From Cichorium intybus (lineage: Eukaryota; Streptophyta; Magnoliopsida; Asterales; Asteraceae), in assembly GCA_023525715.1 (NCBI GenBank), contig CM042013.1:82295494-82359493 (forward strand): a stretch of 64,000 nt of DNA. The letters run 5' to 3'. Positions 33,640-45,361 of the stretch are shown here, piece by piece; position 1 is the first letter of the stretch; each line of letters opens with the position of its first letter. The translations under genes and the position numbers were made by a program. The notes beneath the pieces were generated by a model. It was not told the origin of the DNA. It made no database searches and saw only the letters and a list, made by a program, of their open reading frames with translations.

Positions 33640-34684
33640 ATGCACATCAATGTGTTGGTGTATTAAAATCACAAGTGCTTATACACCTTGAAAAGATAAC
33701 GTTTGAAATAAACAACGGGTTTGGAAGGTGTACACGCTTGTGCGTAAGTCGAATTTACGTATAAACGGAGAAATATAAATATAATAAAGTATAATAAGGA
33801 TGTACAAAAAATAAACCAAAAAAAATAATTTTTGGCCTTCAAAAAACAAAAAATACAAATATAGTCGTGGCTATTGCGTGGCTAATTAACCACGTATTAA
33901 CCACGCACTGTCTGGTTGTGTGGTAAATGCGTGGTTAATTAGCCACGTAATATCCACGACTGTATTTGTATTTTTCGTTTTTTGAAGGGTAAACATTATT
34001 TTTTTGGGTTCATTTTTTACACATCCTTATTATACTTTATTATCTTTATATTTCTCGGTTTATACGTGAATTCGAGTTACACACAAGCGTGTACACCTTC
34101 CAAACTCGTTACTTATTTCAAGTTTTTCCTTTGAATGTGTATAAATGTATGTAGTTTTAATACACCAATACATTGATGGACACACACACTCATACTTATA
34201 TACACTCATTCTCATATACACTCATACTTATACTCATACTCATGATTGTATGCGTATCAATGTGTTGGTGTGTTAAAATCACAAGTGCTTATACACCTTG
34301 AAAGGATAACGTTTGAAATGAACAATGGGTTTGGAAGGTGTACACGCTTGTGTGTAACTCGAATTCACGTATAAACCGAGAAATATAAAGATAATAAAGT
34401 ATAATAAGGATGTGTAAAAAATGAACCCAAAAAAATAATGTTTACCCTTCAAAAAACGAAAAATACAAATAAAGTCGTGGCTATTGCGTGGCTAATTAAC
34501 CACGCATTTACCACACAACCAGACAGTGCGTGGTTAATGCGTGGTTAATTAGCCACGCAATAACCACGACTGTATTTGTATTTTTTTGTTTTTTGAAGGC
34601 CAAAAATTATTTTTTTGGGTTCATTTTTTGTACATCCTTGTTATACTTTATTATCTTTATATTTCTCGGTTTATACGTAAATTG
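33640..34684. repeat. Large inverted-repeat modules of the CACTA element
   Basis: A roughly 200-bp module (landmark GGAAGGTGTACACGCTTGTG) occurs direct at about 33640-33855 and 34253-34460, and inverted at about 33960-34170 and 34570-34684. The last copy is cut by the copia insertion and resumes at 43668. A further direct copy lies at about 43885-44090. Each direct/inverted pair is joined by a hinge of GCGTGGCTA motifs. RNA across it would form long hairpins. Confidence 0.8.
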
Positions 34685-35820
34685 TGTTGGAAATCCATGT
34701 TCATGTTATGAGTTTCAAAAACTTGAAGTTGCAACGGAAGCAAAAATCATGAACACAAATTTCATTCCAAGAGGATCATGCTACATGCATGTAGAGATAA
34801 ATGAAAACAAACATAGTAAATGTTCAAGATTACAACCTTTTGCCTTGACCACGAAATGGATGATGAATATGGTGATGTTGATGATAAAGAGGAACCAAAA
34901 AGCTTCCCTCTATAGTTGATCCACCAACAAGCTTGACAACACCAAGAAGATGCTAGTCTTCAATTGCAAATATCAACCTTTTGTAGCTTGATGCCAAATC
35001 CGAATTTTGCATGCAAGGTCAAGGTGTTTATGGTTTGTTTTTGGCTGAGTTTTAGCAAGTAGGAGAGTGTTAGAATGGTGTCAAAATCGTCCAAGAAGAT
35101 CAAGGAAGGAACTAGTGAGAGACTAGCTTCCTTAGGTAGCATGCATGAGTGCAAACTCCCATGGTCAACCTAGGAAACATAAAGAATATTCCCATGTTGT
35201 GTTTGGCATGCCCACACACCTTTCTTGGTGTGTGGTGGACGTGATTTTGAAGAGAGAGAGAGAAAGATTCTCTCATTTTATAATTTATAAAGATTTTCCA
35301 TAAAATGTTTATAAATAATAAACTCTTATTTCTCAATTCAACTCCTTTTATTTATTCACACATATATAAACATATATACACTTATAATTAACATATATAC
35401 ACATATATATGTTTATATAAATGTATTTTCATATTATGTATTTATATATACATATATACATTTCATAATTATATATACATATACATTTATACATACATGT
35501 GAATTTTATTGTAACGCTTAAAATAACAAAAGGGTTACATACTTATTATTTAAATCATCTAACAATTAAATGATATAAACAATCATATACACTCTCAAAT
35601 TAATTCATCTAATATGAATTATAACTTAGAACAATTATTATTTTTCATAAAATAATAATTCTCAAAACAAATTGCAATTATTATATCATTTGATAATGAA
35701 TCAAAATCATTATATCAAACAATCAAATTGGTGTCTAACTTGTTATTGGTGTGACCCTATAGGATCATGTGTTATTAGCAATATCATTTTATGATCATCC
35801 TTGGGCATATAGAACTAACA
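34685..35820 (-). repeat. Left (3') LTR of the copia element
   Basis: 1136 bp, nearly identical to 42532-43667. Confidence 0.95.
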
Positions 35821-35839
35821 ATCTCCCACTTGCACAAGG
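35821..35839 (-). other. Polypurine tract of the copia element
   Basis: The minus strand reads CAAGTGGGAGAT directly before the 3' LTR. The 0.76 kb between it and the pol stop (to 36600) is 3' untranslated sequence with no gene. Confidence 0.8.
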
Positions 35840-36600
35840 TTGCATCATAGAATGATACCGACAGTAATGAACGTCTAGCAACATTTCACTGCCCCCAATA
35901 ACACATGACATAATGCCATTCAACAACATCCAATTCTTCAAAAGCTCAAAGCTCTAATTGATGTACCAGGTTATTTATCAATTATCCCTTTGTCACAGAC
36001 ATCATGTTGAACATGAGACATGGATCTTAATCATTCTCATTGTATGTTCAACTTTTAATCAGGCGCCTTAGATGTCTAACTCTCAACACATAAGAGGAAC
36101 AAATCATGTCTTGACTACATACGCCCCTCATATAGTTAGTACTATACATGAGCATGGCCTTTATGGTTGTCTATTTTTCAAGAACAACGGTGAACCATAT
36201 CAAAGCATAGCACTCCCTACACTTGAGTCCCAAATATGTATCTCAGGTCTAAGGATACAATAATAATACCTTTATTCAAGAATCACTTATGATAATGATC
36301 CATGGAGTGATCTTGAAACGGGTCAAGTCCAATACTTATTCACTGACAAGTACCTATGAATTTGGTTGCAACCTTTTGCTACTTTTACCCATAAAAGTCA
36401 ACCAATCCAATTCATATTAGTCTTACTTCGTAGTTGCTCCCACAACTATGATCGACTATGGACATTTAGAATAATTATATTATTCAAGGATTAAACATGC
36501 TAATATAGAACACGAAATTATGAATGAAACATCACGTCACATATATTACATAATTCTTGTTGTTTACATAATTTCATATTCATAAAACACTAAACACAAA

Positions 36601-39600
36601 TCAAATCCATTCATTAGAAAAACGAAGTCCTATACCCTTAGCGTGACTTTCATGCTTAGCTTGGGGTAAAGGCTTCGTGAATGGGTCTGCCAAATTCTGA
36701 TCTGTATGAACCTTGTGAATACTTATTTCACCATTCTTAACTTCATGTCTTATGTAGTTATACCTTCGGTGAATGTGTTTGGTCTTTTGATGCGATCTAG
36801 GTTCCTTTGCTTGAGCTATAGCACCTAGATTATCACAGAAGATTTCTATGGGGTCCCGAATGGAAGGAACAACCCCTAGATCTTCAATGAACTTTCTCAT
36901 CCAGACAGCTTCTTGAGCAGCTTCCGAAGCAGCAATATATTCTGATTCTGTAGTGGATTGTGCAATCACTTCTTGTTTGGAACTCTTCCAAGACACGGCT
37001 CCTCCATTTAATATAAAGACATACCCAGATTGAGATCTTGAATCGTTCCTATCTGTTTGGAAGCTTGTGTCAGTGTAACCCCTTACCTTTAAGCTTTCTT
37101 CCAAACCACCGTAAACTAAGAACATATCTTTAGTTCTTCTCAAGTACTTAAGAATGTTCTTTACAGCAGTCCAGTGTTCTTCACCTAGGTTCTGTTGATA
37201 TCTACTAGTCATGCTTAAGGCACATGAGACGTCAGGCCTAGTGCATAACATGGCATACATGATGGACCCAATTGCCGAAGCATATGGGACATGTTTCATC
37301 CTTTCAAGTTCAGTCTTAGTGCTTGGGCACTGAGACTTACTTAGGATGGTGCCATGCGGTATAGGCAAAAATCCTCTTTTGGAGTCGTGCATCTTGAACC
37401 TTTTCAAGATTTTATCAATATATACACTTTGGCTTAGTCCAATCAGTCTCTTAGATCTATCTCTATAGATCTTTATGCCTAATACATAAGCAGCTTGTCC
37501 TAAATCCTTCATTGAGAAACAGTTCTCAAGGAATGTTTTGACACCTTTCAATGTTGGGATGTCATTTCCAAATAGAAGTATGTCATCAACATACAATACT
37601 AGGAATATGATTATGCTCCCACTAGCTTTCTTGTAAACACAGGAGTCATCCTCATTTTTAATGAATCCAAAATTCGTAATCTTTTCATCAAAGCGGATGT
37701 TCCATGTTCGAGACGCTTGCTTCAATCCATAGATGGATCTTTTAAGCTTGCACACCTTACTTGGATGCTTGGGATCGACAAAACCTTCAGGTTGATCCAT
37801 ATAGACATCTTCCAATAAGTGTCCATTAAGGAAAGCGGTCTTGACATCCATTTGCGATATCTCATAATCATAGTATGCGGCTATGGCAAAAAGTATCCTA
37901 ATCGACTTTATCATTGCCACTGGTGAAAAGGTCTCATCATAGTCAATACCATGAGTTTGTGAGTATCCTTTAGCGACAAGTCTTGCCTTAAAAGTGTGAA
38001 CATTTCCATCCATGTCGGTTTTCTTCTTGAAAACCCATTTGTTCCCAATAGTCTTACAATTGGTGGGAAGATTAACCAAGTCCCATACTTGGTTATCGTG
38101 CATGGATTGCATCTCTGTGTTCATGGCTTCAAGCCATTTATCAGATTCAGGATCTGACATTGCACTCTGGTAGTTGACAGGTTCATCAGAATCTATCGTA
38201 TAACATTCCTCTTCCATCATTAGGTAACCATACCTTTCAGGTTCAAATCGAACCCTACCAGATCTGCGAACATCTTGTGTTACAATTTGTTCCTGATCAA
38301 CTGTTTGTTCAGGTTCAACAATTTCTTGTTGAATGCTAGATCCAATTTCTTGTGTATCAGCTTGTGGTTCCTGAAGTTCTTCAAGTTCCACAAACCTCCC
38401 ACTAGCCTCTTCCGTCAGAAACTTGTTTTCTAGGAATTCAGCTTTTCGAGAAATAAATATCTTATTCTTTATGGGATTGTAGAAGTAGTATCCAAGACAA
38501 TCTTTTGGATACCCTACAAAGATACACTTAGTTGAACGGGGTTCTAGTTTGTTTGAAGCTTCTTGTCTAACATAAACTTCACAACCCCATACCTTGAGAT
38601 AGGATAAAGATGGAACCTTTCCATGCCATATCTCATAAGGTGTTTTATCTACCTTCTTGGTAGGTGCCATGTTTAGGAGACGAGCGGCTGTTTGTAAAGC
38701 ATAACCCCAAAATGACAAAGGTAGAGTACTTCTACTCATCATGGATCGAACCATATCCAATAGTGTTCGATTCCGCCTCTCAGATACACCATTATGTTGT
38801 GGTGTTCCAGGTGGAGTAAGTTGTGAAACAATTCTACAAGTCTTAAGATGATCCATGAAGTTTGTACTTAAGTACTCACCTCCTCTATCAGAACGAAGAA
38901 CTTTAATTGTTTTGTTGAGTTGATTTTCCACTTCACTTTGAAACATTTTGAACATTTCAAACGCCTCATGTTTATGTTTAATTAAATAAACATATCCATA
39001 ACGACTAAAGTCATCAGTGAAGGTGATGAAATATCTTTCACCATATCTAGTCATTGGCTTGAAAGGACCACATACATCCGTATGTATGATTCCTAACAAG
39101 TCCTTTGCCCTCTCATTGGTTCCGGAGAAAGGAGCTTTAGTCATCTTGCCATGTAAACAAGATTCGCATATATCAAATGAGTCATTCTCATTTGCCTTCA
39201 AAAGTCCACTCTTTTGAAGTTGGGATATGCGTTTCTTGTTTATATGCCCAAGTCGACAATGCCATAAATAAATTTGACTCAAATCACATTTGGGTCTCTT
39301 GGTGAAAATGTGGTATAAAGAGCCATGGTTAGTCTTTTCATCAAGGTTTACTTCATAAATTCCATTTAAAGGCCTAGCCTCAAAATAGAACACATTGTTT
39401 TTGTAAACACAAATGTCATCATTCATAAAGCAAAGATCAAATCCACATTGTCTCAACTTAGCAACCGAAATAATATTCCTAGTCAAGCTAGGAACATAAT
39501 AAACATTCAACAATGTCAAATACAAGCCATTAGGTAGTAATAAATCAAAACTTCCAATTGAATCCACCGCAACCCTTGCACTGTTTCCAACCCGGAGTAC

Positions 39601-40086
39601 TACCTCGTTTGCCTTCAGTCGCCTACTCCTTTTGAACCCCTGCAACATATTACAAATGTGAGTTCCACAACCAGTATCAAATACCCATGTGTTAGGAGAT
39701 AAATTATAAAGTTCTAGGTCTATCACATAGATACCTGAAGTGCCCTCACCGGCCTTCTTCTTCTTCAACTCCGCAAGATAGGTAGGGCAATTTCTCTTCC
39801 AATGCCCAACTTTGCCACATTCGAAGCACGCGTCTTCTTTGGCAACTTTTGCCTTCTTCTTGGGCGGACGAGATGGTTGGACAACTTTCTTGCCCTTTCC
39901 TTTGACAACCTTTGCCTTCCCCTTTCCCTTGGAGTTGGTGGGGTGTTCGGGTCTAGTTCTCTTTATGCCACCTTCCTTGATCATGAGAACTTGACTGGTT
40001 TTCTTAGGCAGATTCTTTTCCGCGGTAATTAGCATCCCATGCAATTCCGGGATAGTCTTGTTCAAACCATTCATGTTATAATTCAT
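36601..40086 (-). CDS. Copia pol polyprotein: protease, integrase, RT, RNase H
   Basis: 1161 residues, open throughout. The order is the Ty1/copia one, with integrase before reverse transcriptase. A gag-type knuckle CFECGKVGHWKRNC is near residue 87. The protease motif FDTGCGTHICN is near 134. The GAG-pre-integrase motif WHCRLGHINKKRI is near 275. Integrase has HTDVCGPF, LRSDRGGEYL and HNGVSERRNRTLLDMV near 430. Reverse transcriptase has KARLVAKGYSQTHGIDY and YVDDILLFGND near 829. RNase H has SWKSSKQEVIAQSTTESEY near 1035. The natural start is in gag; the ATG at 40086 is only the first Met after a frameshift. The relationship is to TNT1-like copia elements. Confidence 0.93.
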   Translation of the reverse strand: MNYNMNGLNKTIPELHGMLITAEKNLPKKTSQVLMIKEGGIKRTRPEHPTNSKGKGKAKVVKGKGKKVVQPSRPPKKKAKVAKEDACFECGKVGHWKRNCPTYLAELKKKKAGEGTSGIYVIDLELYNLSPNTWVFDTGCGTHICNMLQGFKRSRRLKANEVVLRVGNSARVAVDSIGSFDLLLPNGLYLTLLNVYYVPSLTRNIISVAKLRQCGFDLCFMNDDICVYKNNVFYFEARPLNGIYEVNLDEKTNHGSLYHIFTKRPKCDLSQIYLWHCRLGHINKKRISQLQKSGLLKANENDSFDICESCLHGKMTKAPFSGTNERAKDLLGIIHTDVCGPFKPMTRYGERYFITFTDDFSRYGYVYLIKHKHEAFEMFKMFQSEVENQLNKTIKVLRSDRGGEYLSTNFMDHLKTCRIVSQLTPPGTPQHNGVSERRNRTLLDMVRSMMSRSTLPLSFWGYALQTAARLLNMAPTKKVDKTPYEIWHGKVPSLSYLKVWGCEVYVRQEASNKLEPRSTKCIFVGYPKDCLGYYFYNPIKNKIFISRKAEFLENKFLTEEASGRFVELEELQEPQADTQEIGSSIQQEIVEPEQTVDQEQIVTQDVRRSGRVRFEPERYGYLMMEEECYTIDSDEPVNYQSAMSDPESDKWLEAMNTEMQSMHDNQVWDLVNLPTNCKTIGNKWVFKKKTDMDGNVHTFKARLVAKGYSQTHGIDYDETFSPVAMIKSIRILFAIAAYYDYEISQMDVKTAFLNGHLLEDVYMDQPEGFVDPKHPSKVCKLKRSIYGLKQASRTWNIRFDEKITNFGFIKNEDDSCVYKKASGSIIIFLVLYVDDILLFGNDIPTLKGVKTFLENCFSMKDLGQAAYVLGIKIYRDRSKRLIGLSQSVYIDKILKRFKMHDSKRGFLPIPHGTILSKSQCPSTKTELERMKHVPYASAIGSIMYAMLCTRPDVSCALSMTSRYQQNLGEEHWTAVKNILKYLRRTKDMFLVYGGLEESLKVRGYTDTSFQTDRNDSRSQSGYVFILNGGAVSWKSSKQEVIAQSTTESEYIAASEAAQEAVWMRKFIEDLGVVPSIRDPIEIFCDNLGAIAQAKEPRSHQKTKHIHRRYNYIRHEVKNGEISIHKVHTDQNLADPFTKPLPQAKHESHAKGIGLRFSNEWI

Positions 40087-40619
40087 GACAAAGGGATCAA
40101 AGACTTTGTCAAGGAGTTAAGGATCATATACGTTGCTAGCTCTTCGGGCATCACAACTCCAAGACGTGCCAAATGATCAATGTGACTCTTCATCTTGAGC
40201 ACATAAGAGCTAACCGACTGCCCATCCTCCATCTTGCAAGCATGGAAAGCCCGAACAGTTTCGAACCTTTCCGTTCTTGCAAGTTGTTGGAACATTTCCT
40301 TCAATTGATTAATCATGTCATAGGCCGAATGATTCTCTAAATCCTTCTGAAGGTCAGGAATCATGGTTGCCAACATTAGACATGATGCATCAATGGAGTC
40401 ATCCATCTTTTTAAGCCATGCATCGTGTGCGGGCTTAGGAATGGTAGGGGGCTCTTCAGGAAGTGGTTCATTGAGAACATATTCTTTCTTTTCTTGTTTG
40501 AGAACTATTCTCACACTACGGTACCAATCTAAGAAGTTGGTGTGGTTTAGTTTTTCTCCCTCAAGGAGAGACCGTAGTGATGTTTTGTTTGGAGCCGGGT
40601 TTGTTGTGTTTGGTGCCAT
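40083..40619 (-). pseudogene. Copia gag, N-terminal part, frameshifted before pol
   Basis: 178 residues from ATG at 40619, with the copia gag pattern (LNHTNFLDWYRSVRIVLKQE; LKEMFQQLARTERFE; MKSHIDHLARLG). Near 40095-40110 the frame runs into TGA, while the adjacent frame continues into the pol ORF. Loss of one T in a T run accounts for it. Gag would form the particle around the RNA. The break is the only obvious damage in an otherwise young element. Confidence 0.88.
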
Positions 40620-42516
40620 CTACAAAATTTTAACAAGGTTTAATTTAGTAATTTATGATATTAAGTCCTTAATAATTAATACCCTTTTGTTTCATAAACT
40701 TTAATTGATTAAGGTCTAGAATCCAAGTTTCAATACAAACAAGCGGTTAGGTATCCTTTATCCCGCCTATTCGAATCAACAAGGTAGGTAACGGTTTACC
40801 AATTATATCCAAATATAATTTCTAGAGTTATGGGATCCCATTATAACATTTATAAGTTTGGCATGTTTGATCCCATCTATGCCTTGGATTTCTAATGCTT
40901 AGGTGACCTTTATCACAAAAGATTTCCAAACAAATCATCCCTCTTAAACGGACGTGTAGTTTTGACAACTATTAATGGTTAGGTGTCCTTTATCCCATGA
41001 ATATTGCAAAACTACCTCTTGTATCACAAGAAGACTCCAAGTGGTTAGGTAACCTTTATCCCACAAGGATATTCAAGTGATACATGAGTGTCTTTAAGAG
41101 GGACGACATTGATTTACATTTCGAAAGGGATTTGTATGTTTTACAATTCTAATTTTGAAAACATATGGTATCATGTAGATTGCATGCATCCAATGAACAT
41201 GGTACCATTAAAATCTTATTTTGTTAATTGGTTCCTTAATCATAAAATCTCCATTTTATTGATTCTTTGTTTGTGGTCAAGGTTACAATTAATATCCAAT
41301 ATTAAGTTTGAGTTTGATCACATACTTGAGAACCAATTTTAATCCTAAATAATTACCATTATTATTTAGGGTTGGAGTTTGTAAGAATTCATAAAATCTC
41401 CATTTTATTTATTCTTTGTTTCATTCATTTTCAAAATTTGACTTTATAGGTTTTATAACAAAACCCATTTTTAATAAAACCAATTGTATTATATCTTATG
41501 TTTTATATGTCAATTTGAAAAATTACAAACTCCTTGATGATTATGTTTAATTATCTAGGTTGTCTAGCATGCAAAATCTTATTTTCATCCACAACATAAA
41601 ATAATAAAACATTCAATCATCACATGCATGCATGGGTGCATAAACACAAGCCAACTAATTTGATATTTCATGTGAGCCATACATGAAATATCAAGTCCAT
41701 TCCTAGGGACAAAAGGTGACCAAAAATTCATCCAAATGATCTTCAATTGAGCTACAAATTTGCCAATCTTCTTATATCATCAAATGACACTTGAACCACC
41801 CTTTCTTGGCACCATGGCATGAGCTATGAATATTTCTTGTGCCCCAAAACAGATCCGAACAACAACAGCCCTTAACAGGAGGTTTTGGAGCTTTCTTGAC
41901 TTCATTCTTGATGATAACGATGCACATACTTGCCAAAACTACTTGTATATACTAGATATTATAGTTAGTAACAAGTATAGCATCAAAACATCGAGATATG
42001 AATTTATTTTGGGCCCCAAAACATATTCGAAATGGACAGTAGGAGGGCAGGAAATTCGTTGCAAGTTCTTGGTGTTGCTTCTCATGGTTTTCTCTCTTGC
42101 TTCTTCTTTTATTACATTTTGTAAAGAAATAAAATACAACTATTCTAATACTTACAAAATGAATAAAAAAGTAAATAACTAATTATTATTACAAACCATT
42201 TGAATAAAAGAATAGATTACAACCATATCGAATTTAAACACAAAACATGCAACACATGGTCCTTGGCTTGTTTATGCACCATTTTATCACATAAAATCAT
42301 TAGAAAATCAACACTTTGTTTTTCTAAGGCAACAATTATGTAACCAAATGCATGCAAACATAATTTTAGTTGGTTACATAAAATCATAGAATTTATACTT
42401 GCATGTTGCCAAAGAAGCCATGCATGAACATTGCATTCAAGAAGATGAACATTCATGGCTTCCAAAAACCAAGTTTATCCAAATAAACTTATTATCTAAA
42501 CATGCAATATAGCCAT
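40620..42516 (-). other. Long untranslated leader of the copia element
   Basis: About 1.9 kb between primer site and gag without coding content. A 20-nt motif, GGTTAGGTNNCCTTTATCCC on the plus strand, occurs at 40745, 40977 and 41043, and with two to three changes at 40897. Confidence 0.7.
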
Positions 42517-42529
42517 GGCTCTGATACCA
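42517..42529 (-). other. Primer-binding site of the copia element
   Basis: The minus strand reads TGGTATCAGAGCC, two bases from the 5' LTR; it matches initiator-Met tRNA. Confidence 0.92.
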
Positions 42530-42531
42530 AT

Positions 42532-43667
42532 TGTTGGAAATCCATGTTCATGTTATGAGTTTCAAAAACTTGAAGTTGCAACGGAAGCAAAAATCATGAA
42601 CACAAATTTCATTCCAAGAGGATCATGCTACATGCATGTAGAGATAAATGAAAACAAACATAGTAAATGTTCAAGATTACAACCTTTTGCCTTGACCACG
42701 AAATGGATGATGAATATGGTGATGTTGATGATAAAGAGGAACCAAAAAGCTTCCCTCTATAGTTGATCCACCAAAAAGCTTGACAACACCAAGAAGATGC
42801 TAGTCTTCAATTGCAAATATCAACCTTTTGTAGCTTGATGCCAAATCCGAATTTTGCATGCAAGGTCAAGGTGTTTATGGTTTGTTTTTGGCTGAGTTTT
42901 AGCAAGTAGGAGAGTGTTAGAATGGTGTCAAAATCGTCCAAGAAGATCAAGGAAGGAACTAGTGAGAGACTAGCTTCCTTATGTAGCATGCATGAGTGCA
43001 AACTCCCATGGTCAACCTAGGAAACATAAAGAATATTCCCATGTTGTGTTTGGCATGCCCACACACCTTTCTTGGTGTGTGGTGGACGTGATTTTGAAGA
43101 GAGAGAGAGAAAGATTCTCTCATTTTATAATTTATAAAGATTTTCCATAAAATGTTTATAAATAATAAACTCTTATTTCTCAATTCAACTCCTTTTATTT
43201 ATTCACACATATATAAACATATATACACTTATAATTAACATATATACACATATATATGTTTATATAAATGTATTTTCATATTATGTATTTATATATACAT
43301 ATATACATTTCATAATTATATATACATATACATTTATACATACATGTGAATTTTATTTTAACGCTTAAAATAACAAAAGGGTTACATACTTATTATTTAA
43401 ATCATCTAACAATTAAATGATATAAACAATCATATACACTCTCAAATTAATTCATCTAATATGAATTATAACTTAGAACAATTATTATTTTTCATAAAAT
43501 AATAATTCTCAAAACAAATTGCAATTATTATATCATTTGATAATGAATCAAAATCATTATATCAAACAATCAAATTGGTGTCTAACTTGTTATTGGTGTG
43601 ACCCTATAGGATCATGTGTTATTAGTAATATCATTTTATGATCATCCTTGGGCATATAGAACTAACA
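42532..43667 (-). repeat. Right (5') LTR of the copia element
   Basis: 1136 bp, TGTTGGAAAT to GAACTAACA. A GA-rich tract and an AT-rich stretch with ATATATAC words lie in the middle. Confidence 0.95.
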
Positions 43668-44189
43668 AATTGGACTTACACACAAGCGTTTACACCTTTT
43701 AAACACGTTACTCATTAATAAAACGAAAACGAAAACGGATGAGGCTTATAGCCCAAAACGATATAATTAATAAAACGAAAACGAAAACAAAAAAAATAAT
43801 AATATTAATAATTGTTTTCCTATTTTTTAGAATATATAATAATAATAATAAACCAATACATTCAATTCCATTTTAAACATCAATCTGTCGGTGTGTTAAA
43901 ATCACAAGTGTTTATACACATTGAAATGATAACGTTTGAAATGCACAACGGGTTTGGAAGGTGTACACGCTTGTGTGTAAGTCGAATTTACGTATAAACA
44001 GGGAAATATAAAGATAATAAAGTATAATAAACGATGTACAAATAATGAACTCAAAAAATAATGTTTGACCTTCAAAAAACGAAAAATACAAATACAGTCG
44101 TGCTTATTGCGTGGCTAATTAGACACACATTTACCACGCACTACCTGGTTGCGTGTTAAATGCGTGGCTACTTAACCACGCAATAGCCA

Positions 44190-44224
44190 CGAAATATTTT
44201 AATAATTGTTTTCCATTTCTTTTA

Positions 44225-44308
<84 letters not shown>

Positions 44309-44345
44309 TAAAAGAAAACAATTATTAAATTATTTCGTTTAACAA
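44190..44345. repeat. (TA)n at the centre of a palindrome
   Basis: (AT)n at 44228-44306 is flanked by inverted arms, TTTCTTTTAGAATATA on the left and TATATTCTAAAAGAAAAC on the right. The whole 140 bp can therefore form one continuous hairpin. Confidence 0.8.
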
Positions 44346-44897
44346 AATAAATACCCTGGGCGTGGCTATTGCGTGTTTGATTAGCCACGCTTTAGACACT
44401 AACGAGTTTAAATAACAAAATAACCGGTTACGTTGCACTTGTAGTACGTTGCACATTAAAAGAAATACGTTTGGCGTGGCTATCGTGTGTCTGATTAGCC
44501 ACGCCTTAGCCACCAATCTAAATAAATTTAAATAACGGCATTTATAATATATATTGTCAACTTTGTGTTTTAAAAAAATAGATTTATTATTTAATTCCCC
44601 AATATATGAAACGTCTTATTTAGTTTAGAACAAATTTTTTTGAAAGGTTTAATCGGTTTACAATTCAAAAGAACGATTAGAAGGAAATAATAATTTGATT
44701 ATTTAATTAAATCTTGAACAAATGTTTTACATCTTCGTATCACTAATTAACTAATTAAAACAGATTCCATACTTAATTTAATTAATTATTTAATGGGTCT
44801 CCTATCTTAATAAATCTTTTGTTAATATATTTTTGAAAACAAATTAAGAAACACAATATTTTGGTAAATACTTTGAAGGAGGGGCAAAATAGGAAAT

Positions 44898-45128
44898 GCA
44901 TATGAATCACTTGCCTAACCCTAACCCTAATATCATATCATAATCCTGCAGTAAATCTCGCCTCCCTCCTTCAAGCTTCTCTATTTCACACCCTCACATC
45001 ATCACCGGCTCTCACCCTCGATCTCTCGATCCGGCGACCTCCCTTGAGTCATCCGACCTCCACGCCTCCCTCTTCAGCCGACGATGACCTCCTTACCGAC
45101 CGCATATGAATCACTTGCCTAACCCTAA
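44898..45128. repeat. Possible captured fragment between 27-bp direct repeats
   Basis: GCATATGAATCACTTGCCTA plus ACCCTAA occurs at 44898-44924 and again at 45102-45128. Between them lies a C-rich stretch (about 44945-45095, e.g. CCTCGATCTCTCGATCCGGC), clearly unlike the AT-rich transposon around it. It could be a host 5' UTR or exon fragment taken up by the CACTA element. No ORF is recognisable. Confidence 0.5.
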
Positions 45129-45361
45129 ACGTACGTGGTTATGGCGTGGATAATGCGCGTGGCTATTGAGTGTTAAAATGGCGTGGCTAATGCGTGGTAA
45201 ACTGTGCGTTGTAGTTGCGTGGCAAATTTGCGTGGCTAAAGCGTGACTACAAATTAGACACAAAGGGTTTTTCCACGGGTCAGTTTTCGTGGCTATTCGG
45301 CTTTTGCCACACAACTGCCACGCAAATGTGCGTGGCTAACCCCCCTGTTTTCTAGTAGTGG

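Larger units (their letters stand above)
34685..43667 (-). mobile_element. Young Ty1/copia retrotransposon
   Basis: 8983 bp with two 1136-bp LTRs (TGTTGG to CTAACA) and a perfect 5-bp target duplication AATTG (34680-34684 and 43668-43672). I count only about four differences between the LTRs, so the insertion is recent. It splits an inverted module of the CACTA transposon. Primer site, gag, pol and polypurine tract are all present on the minus strand. One frameshift separates gag from pol. Confidence 0.95.
32766..45360. mobile_element. CACTA (En/Spm) transposon, non-autonomous, with copia insertion
   Basis: The ends are CACTACTAGAGAAAGGGG on the left and, complemented, CACTACTAGAAAACAGGGG on the right. 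The 3-bp duplication GAT flanks it (32763-32765 and 45361-45363). Subterminal regions carry many direct and inverted copies of GCGTGGCTA, the usual binding-site pattern of CACTA elements. Without the copia element it is about 3.6 kb. I find no TnpA/TnpD-like transposase ORF, so it would depend on a transposase supplied elsewhere. Confidence 0.88.

Noticed and set aside
34530..34919. 129-residue frame across the CACTA and copia border
   Set aside because: It spans an insertion junction and the LTR; the same LTR text at 42515 gives a different start, so it is not a gene.
39017..40704. Plus-strand open frames opposite the copia gag and pol
   Set aside because: Antisense shadows of the copia polyprotein.
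44910..44935. Telomere repeat (CCCTAA)n
   Set aside because: Only two or three units are present and they occur within a transposon; too short for an interstitial telomere.
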